Below, piece after piece: positions 58,086 through 64,000 of a stretch of 64,000 bases of DNA. The DNA comes from Diphasiastrum complanatum (taxonomy: Eukaryota; Streptophyta; Lycopodiopsida; Lycopodiales; Lycopodiaceae), in NCBI GenBank assembly GCA_029204225.1, contig CM055103.1, forward strand, positions 57,730,529-57,794,528, written 5' to 3'. The position numbers were made by a program, and so were the translations under genes. The number at the start of each line of letters is the position of its first letter. Position 1 is the stretch's first letter. The notes beneath the pieces were generated by a model. It saw nothing but the letters and a program-made list of their open reading frames with translations. It searched no databases and was not told the DNA's origin.

Positions 58086-59640
58086 GGTCTGGAGGTCTGC
58101 TTTTTCTTGTTGATCATGTGTCACAAATCAAGGGAAAGGAGATTGCAACCCAACCCGACGATGAGCTGGCAGATGCTGCCTTATTTTACGTGGATACAGT
58201 ACCAGAATGGGCTGCTGACATTGTTGAATATCTAATGCGGGGCCAACCAGAAAAATCACTACCAAAGGCGGAACAACGGAAATTGATCTTGAAAGCTAGA
58301 TCTTATCAGCTGATTGCCAGCCAGTTGTACCAAAGAGGTCCAGACGGAATTCTTCGGCAGTATATTCTTCCTCATGAGACCACCCAGATCATTTTGCTTT
58401 CGCATGAAGGCATGGGTGGAGGTCATTTTGTATTTGACATTACAGTTTGCAAGATCCTGCAATCAAGGTGTTGGTGGCCAACGATTCATAAAGACACGGA
58501 GGAATACTTGAAAAAGTGCGATGTGTGCCAAAGGGCAAGGAGACTAACGAGATTGAACTATGATCTATTGCACCCAGTCTTAGCCCAAGCACCGTTCGAA
58601 AAATGGGGACTGTATTATATTGGTCCAATTCACCCTGCAGCAAGGAGTTCCCAGGTTCGATACATAATTGTAGCCACAGACTACCTCACCAAATGGGTCG
58701 AAGCCAAAGCAGTACGAGTAGCAGACGCTAGGACCACTGCCAAGTTCCTTTATGAAAATATCATTGTGCGCTTCGGGTGCCTGGTGGAACTAGTTAGTGA
58801 TCGCGGATGCCATTTCATCAACGAGACCATCACGGTCTTGTTGGAGGAGTTCTTCGTGATCCACAGAACCAGTGGCCTTATTATCCTTGTGGTAATGGGC
58901 AAGGAAAATCATCCAATAAGATCTTGTGTAGCATTCTCACGAAAACAGTTGAAGCTAGCAGATCAGATTGGGAACACAAGTTGCATGCTGCACTGTGGGC
59001 ATTCAGGACAACATATAAGGGGAGCACTCATCAAACACCCTTCCAATTGTATATGGTTAGGATGCAGTGATGCCAGTAGAGCTTTTAGTTTCTTCATTAA
59101 AAGTTGCCACCGCGCAACATCTTAATGAGTCCAAATCTCTACGGCTACGCCACGAAGCTCTGCTTAAACTTTGTGAAACACGCTTACTAACTGTGCATGC
59201 ACTGGCAGCTGAAAAGGAAAGACGCAAGGCTTGCCATGATCACAGATTACAAAAGAAGGATCTTCGTTCAGGAGATCTGGTCCTAATGTTTAAAACCAAG
59301 GCGATCTAGGGGAAGTTAAAATTCACGGGCGAAGGTCCTTATAGAATCAAGGAAATTCTTAATCATGGGGCCGTGAACTTAGGGACGCCCTTCGACACAC
59401 TCATCAATGGTAGTTGGTTGCACAAGTACTAGCCACCACAATAAGACAGATCCAGATTGGGGGTGGCACGTTACAAAAAGCTTATATGCTCAGCCATTAT
59501 CACTAGATCTAAGGAGATCAAGCCAAATCAAGCTAGATCCATCAAGATTCAGCCAGATCTGGCAGGATCGGGAAAATCCATCAGAATCCAAGGAGGATCC
59601 AGATCCTGATAGGGTAAAAAAGAAAGCAGATTATCAAATT
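58085..59640 (+). pseudogene. Ty3/gypsy integrase, fuller copy
   Basis: In order: RNase H-integrase linker ('TQPDDELADAALFYVD'); HHCC zinc domain ('SHEGMGGGHFVFD', 'IHKDTEEYLKKCDVCQRAR'); core with first Asp in 'VATDYLTKWVEAKA' and second Asp in 'LVSDRGCHF'; a frameshift near 58,885; then 'GNGQGKSSNK', where the expected catalytic Glu is Lys. The C-terminal region follows ('DHRLQKKDLRSGDLVLMFK', 'GEGPYRIKEIL') to about 59,430, then non-coding sequence to 59,640 shared with the left arm. The upstream RT and RNase H are missing. It is joined to copia at its 5' side and to another copia LTR at its 3' side. Confidence 0.85.
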
Positions 59641-59644
59641 GACT

Positions 59645-59885
59645 GAAAACTCAGTACAATCTCTTTGATCTCATTCTACTATACTCACAAAAAGGCATAC
59701 ATTAAGTGCCAGAGTATCTCATATTTATCTACTAGCTAACACATTGCTACTACTTATCACTCGCATCATTTTAGCCTAAACACAATCACATTATCTACCT
59801 AACTACCAACCGCTTGACATGCCAACTGACCCTGAAGCTACTTTTGCCTAACTGATCTAATAGAAAAACTGTTCATTGATCTATG
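59645..59885 (-). mobile_element. Copia LTR fragment, inverted copy
   Basis: Counterpart of 10,575-10,815. On its left it is fused directly to gypsy sequence, a junction that replaces the 5.9 kb found in the left arm. Confidence 0.65.
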
Positions 59886-60898
59886 GCCTTAACAAATTCC
59901 CCCTCAAGGAGCATTTTTCAGCCCTCCTAACTCGGTAAGCTTCAGGTGTTGCTCGTTTGGAAGACCTTTGGTAAACATATCTGATATATAGACTTCGTTC
60001 CACAATACTCCACAGCAAGCCTGTTGTCATCCACCAGCTCCTTGACAAACCTGTATTGTAACTCAATATGCTTACTCTTCTTGTTCTCACCTCCATTTTT
60101 GCAAACGAAAATGCAACTTTGTTATAATTCTTTATGCCAGGAGATTTTGTATCCACAGCACTTCTCTGCTAGCATAACTCAGTGCCATATATTCTGTTTG
60201 CATTGTTGACAATGCCACACTCCTCTGTTTTGAACATCCCCAACTTATGGCAGCATTTGAACAAACAAAACCTGAAGTTGATCTCGTCGTGTCTCTGTCT
60301 CCCCCCCAATCTGCATCAACATAACTTGTTATTCTAACATCAAAATCAGATGAAAAAGTAAGACCACAATTTGTTGTGCCTTTGAGATACTTGAGAATTC
60401 TTTTAGCTGCTTTCCAGTGCGCCCTTTCTAGGTTGTTAGCAAACTGGCTCATTTTGTTCACACTGAAAGCTATGTCTGGCCTTGTGCATATGGCTGCATA
60501 CATCAACCTACTAGATTTTGAAATGGCTTATTCCTCATTTCTTCTATTTCTTCAAAGTCTTTAGGCGCCATATCAGAACTCAACTCGTGCCCTTTCTCTA
60601 TTGGAGTACTCATGACTTTTGACTCAGTCATTTGATAAAGAATGAGCATCTCGTGGATGTACCTAGACTGACTCATGATGGTAACATCTGCAGCAATATT
60701 TCTTTTTATCTCAATTCGCAAGCAATAAGCCAATTCTTTATTGACATATTCCCCTCCCTTATCTGTTCTTAGAGCCACAGGTGCTTGCCTCTTTTGTGAT
60801 TTACATGCAGTCACATATTCTTTAAAGACAGATAAAGCCTCTGACTTGAGTTTTAAAGACTTAACAACAGTATAACGAGAATAATCATCAGTAATCAT
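59886..60898 (-). pseudogene. Copia RNase H and fused integrase fragment
   Basis: The minus strand from 60,898 has integrase 'DDYSRYTVVKSLKLKS' and 'RTDKGGEYVNKE'. It then jumps directly to the end of RT ('LAYCLRIEIKRN') at about 60,735, at the shared word GAATT. It continues through 'SQSRYIHEML', 'STPIEKGHE', a frameshift near 60,505, then RNase H ('AAICTRPDIAFSVNKMSQF', 'SYVDADWGGDRDTTRS', 'STMQTEYMALSYASREVLW') and a disrupted C-terminus. The RT core including YVDD is lost, whereas the left arm keeps RT and lost RNase H. Confidence 0.85.
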
Positions 60899-61140
60899 TA
60901 TAAAGTATATTGCTGATTGCGTGCAATTTTAATGTGGACTATGCATGACTATCCAGTATTGGGCAATTGTTCAGGTGACTATAAAATGAAATCACTTGTA
61001 ATTTTCATATATTTGTTTTTCATGCATGCAATATTTATTATTTAGAAAAATCCATTTATAACACAATTTGGATTTGATTTTTTATTCACTATCATTCAAT
61101 TAACTATGTAGATCATCAAAACCACTCAAACATAGATGCT

Positions 61141-61840
61141 GCAATTGCAACTCAGTCTACAAAGCTATTTATGGATTGAAGCAAGCACCGCGGGCGTGGA
61201 CCACAGGCGTGGTACTCTTGCATTGATGAACACTTCAAGTGAAGGAGAATGGTAAAAAGTGATGCTGATCCTAATATTTACATTCTAAGGCAAGATTCAA
61301 ATATAGTGTTCATTGTGTTGTACATGGATTGTTTGATTATTACAGGAAGTAAAGAGAGCTTAATTGATGAAATCAAATCAGATCTTTCCAATGCTTTTGA
61401 CATGAGCGATCTAGGATTGATGCACTATTGTCTTGGCATTGAAGTATGGCAAAAGGAAGACGCGGTCTTTCTTACACAAAGCAAATATGCACGAGATTTG
61501 CTTTATAAGTTCAATATGCAGGATTGAAAGCCTTTGATTACACCTATGGATGTCAACATGAAGCTTACTGCATATGATGAATCTGAGAAAATGGATGCTT
61601 ATTAGTATAGACAACTGGTGGGTAGTTTGATTGATTTGACACACACAACCTGATATTTCTTATGATGTTGGTGTTGTTAGTCAATTTATGCAAGATCCAA
61701 GTCAAGCACACTGGAAGTCTGCTAAACGTATTCTCGGATACATTCGAGGGACATTGAATTTTTGTTTGAAGTATGATCAGCCTGAAGTGCCAATGTTGGT
61801 AGATTATACAGATGCCGAATGGGCAGGTAATATTGATGAC
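61141..61840 (+). pseudogene. Copia RT-RNase H fragment
   Basis: 'KAIYGLKQAPR', a frameshift with an inserted repeat near 61,190-61,210, then 'DADPNIYILRQDSNIVFIVL' leading to 'YMDCLIITG' (YVDD changed to YMDC, so the second catalytic Asp is lost). Then 'DLGLMHYCLGIEVWQKEDAV', 'LTQSKYARDLLYKFNMQ', a stop, and the start of RNase H ('DYTDAEWAG'), where the CATTAGGG element enters. 60,899-61,140 shows no gene. Confidence 0.82.
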
Positions 61841-63345
61841 CATTAGGGCCTTTTTTGAATTAAAAAAGGGCCTCTTCATATAATTAGTGCTAATGACGCC
61901 ATGTGTACCAATAAAAGTGTGACAAATGAAATGGGATGGTCCATATGACATGGTAAATTCAAATATTAGAGTGTGGACCCACATGATACACCTCTTAATG
62001 TTAACCCCACATTAACACTACAAAGAGCAATAACTAGCCTTTACAGCCCTAGAATATATAACATTAACTACACCCCTAGTACACCCATCACATAGACTTC
62101 ACCTAGGGGAGAACTTACCTACTTACCCAAACATACGTTTTGAACCTACTTTTCACTACAACTATTCCTTTCTACAGTCCAACTCTCAACGACATTTTCT
62201 TACAACCACACATGTGTGCACACCTTTGACTCTCTATCTCTCTAGTCTCTCTCTAGACGTTCTTTCACTCTTGCTCATTCTCTCTATCCCCCTTTGACTA
62301 TATTCGCTACGTAACAAATAGTATCTCTAATTCTATTATTACTCTCACTCTTTCTTGGTTAAATGTTTACTGTCATAATGTAATCATGTCTTTTGAACTT
62401 AAGTTCAATTAATACTATAAATGATTAGCATTGCAATCTAGATATAACATGTACATTTATTAATTTTGAATATATGTGAGATACTATGAAAACATTCTTT
62501 TTATAGATAGAAATGTAGTTTTAAACAAAAGTGTATTTTTCTCACGGTAAGGCATAGATTTTAGGTCTTCTCAAAGATGAAAATCACGTCCAACAGAAAC
62601 AACCAAAACGTACCTAGGAGGCCAAATTTTTATTTTGTTCGGCCCAAAATCATGATTTCACTTCATCAGAAGGCTAACTAAGAGCGTTTGGGAGCAAAAA
62701 AAAAACACGCATCCCGGAGGCCAAATTTTCATTTTTTTTGGCCAAAATCGCGTTTTTTGGTCGTTTCGCTTCATCTGAAGGCCAAAAAAGACATTTTGGA
62801 GACCAGTTTTTTTTTTTAGGGTTCCATGCTACTTGACCAGGTCAAAGGGCCCAAAATCGTGCCACAACGTGGAACCCTAAAAAAAGAAAATTTTGAAACG
62901 TCTTTTTTGGCCTTCAGATGAAGCAAAACTGCCAAAAATTGCGATTTTGGACACAAAAAATCAAAATTTAGCCTTCGGGATGCATGTTTTTTTGGGCTCC
63001 CAAAGGCTCTCAGTTGGCCATATGTAGAAGTGAAACGGCTAAAAATCACGATTTTGGACAAAAAAAAATGAAAATTTTGGCCTCCAAGATACATTTTTTT
63101 TTCTCTGAAATCACGGTAAGGCATAGAAATTAAGTCTTCTCAAAGAGGAAATTCATGCCCAAAAAAAACAACCAAAACTATTCAGAAGGCCAAATTTTTA
63201 TTTTGTTCGGCCCGAAATCGTGATTTTTAGCCGTTTCACTCATCAGAAGGCCAACTGAGAGCGATTGGGAGCCAAAAAAAACGCATTCCGGAGGCTAAAT
63301 TTTCATTCTTTTTGTTTTCAAAGGGCCTAAAACCGCATGGAACCT

Positions 63346-63398
<53 letters not shown>

Positions 63399-63585
63399 TC
63401 CGAAACACCTTTTTGGGCCTTTAGATGAAGCGAAACAGCCAAAAATCACGATTTTGGACGAAAAAAATGAAAATTTAGGCTCCGGGATGCGTTTTTTTTG
63501 CTCCCAAATGCTCTCAATTGGCCTTCTGATGAAGTGAAATGAAGCGGCTAAAAATCACGATTTCGGGTGAAAACAGTCTTCTCCA
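61841..63585 (+). mobile_element. CATTAGGG-family element with foldback hairpins, right copy
   Basis: Begins CATTAGGGCC at 61,841 with a terminal hairpin, then 61,880-62,000, homologous to the right subterminal part of the 1.1-kb element. After about 500 bp of unique sequence come two foldbacks (about 62,535-62,830 against 62,865-63,125, and 63,125-63,330 against 63,400-63,580). The second CATTAGGG terminus was not found, so the foldback part may be a separate nested element. No coding capacity. Confidence 0.65.
63349..63396 (+). repeat. (AT)n microsatellite, 48 bp
   Basis: At the axis of the second foldback. The middle copy has 16 bp. Confidence 0.95.
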
Positions 63586-63589
63586 TCTT

Positions 63590-64000
63590 TGTTCTTTCTT
63601 GCCATGTATCCACCATGAAACTCCATGGAGGATCCTCCATCTCCATCCATCATCACTTGATGACTTGATCATGATTGAGTAATATAATGAACCTCCAATA
63701 CATTCTTTCTATCAGCAAAACCAGCCAAGAATGCTAGTACACTCCAACATCAAAATGATGCTCACCAATGTAGCTAGTTTTACCACACATCCACATGAAC
63801 TTGCTCAAACATGAGATACAACAAGTAAAATAAACTTGAACAACACTTCCTTGCTGATCCTTTGACCTTACTTGAGTTTTCAATAACTTGCAAAAATAGA
63901 TCCAAAACATCTTTGCCAATTGACTCTCCTTTGATGCTCTTGACTAGCTCCAAATTTCCACCTTTCCCTTTGTGTTGTTGAAGCCCTTTGAGATCAACCT
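63590..64000 (-). pseudogene. Copia linker/integrase-end sequence, third copy
   Basis: Matches 26,230-26,600 (minus strand). Near 63,918-63,957 it holds about 40 bp that are absent from the middle copy. It continues beyond the window, so block A probably has a third copy outside. Confidence 0.7.

Overview
This is a gene-poor, retrotransposon-rich stretch of a land-plant nuclear genome. The evidence is: many Ty1/copia gag-pol remnants whose primer-binding sites match plant initiator-Met tRNA; LTRs bounded by TG...CA; a Ty3/gypsy integrase; a DOXC-type 2-oxoglutarate/Fe(II) oxygenase gene with a GT-AG intron; and very long (CT)n/(GA)n tracts. I cannot assign a species. I saw no tRNA, rRNA, CRISPR or bacterial feature, and no protein-coding gene that is clearly intact.

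The layout is dominated by three inter-related inverted segmental duplications. (A) 1-7,580 recurs inverted at 26,570-33,575. (B) 7,590-10,815 and (D) 16,690-22,100 recur inverted at 59,645-62,640 and 54,480-59,640. (C) 11,930-14,480 recurs inverted at 35,730-48,660, where it has been opened by two copia elements. A chimeric piece (24,421-26,570) joins a direct copy of 21,091-21,350 to a direct copy of 62,025-64,000. The arms differ by deletions with short microhomology, by microsatellite length, and by later insertions. Each later insertion has a natural empty site in the sister arm.

Left to right: 1-7,600 holds non-coding repeat, LTRs, a small TIR element and copia pseudogenes. 7,600-10,815 holds a foldback/TIR element and broken copia pol. 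11,262-12,438 is an oxygenase pseudogene with a tandemly duplicated 5' end. 14,560-15,717 is an unrecognised broken ORF running into a (CT)n tract. 16,690-20,100 holds gypsy and copia pol, with a 1.1-kb TIR element inserted in the RT. 20,100-24,420 holds 579-bp tandem units with (CT)n and copia gags with LTRs. 24,420-33,600 is the chimeric/inverted copy of block A with a solo LTR. 35,570-48,680 is the second oxygenase copy plus two copia elements, one complete with both LTRs and a 5-bp TSD. 50,560-54,480 is a further copia. 54,480-64,000 is the inverted copy of D and B.

The only host gene is the oxygenase, and both copies are dead in different ways. The most interesting items are: a TIR element family with hairpin termini and an insertion that shows no target-site duplication; GA/CT microsatellites lying at the predicted transcription start of copia LTRs; 16-bp perfect palindromes with a CACGTG core repeated in several LTRs; and tandem foldback hairpins carrying a conserved box.
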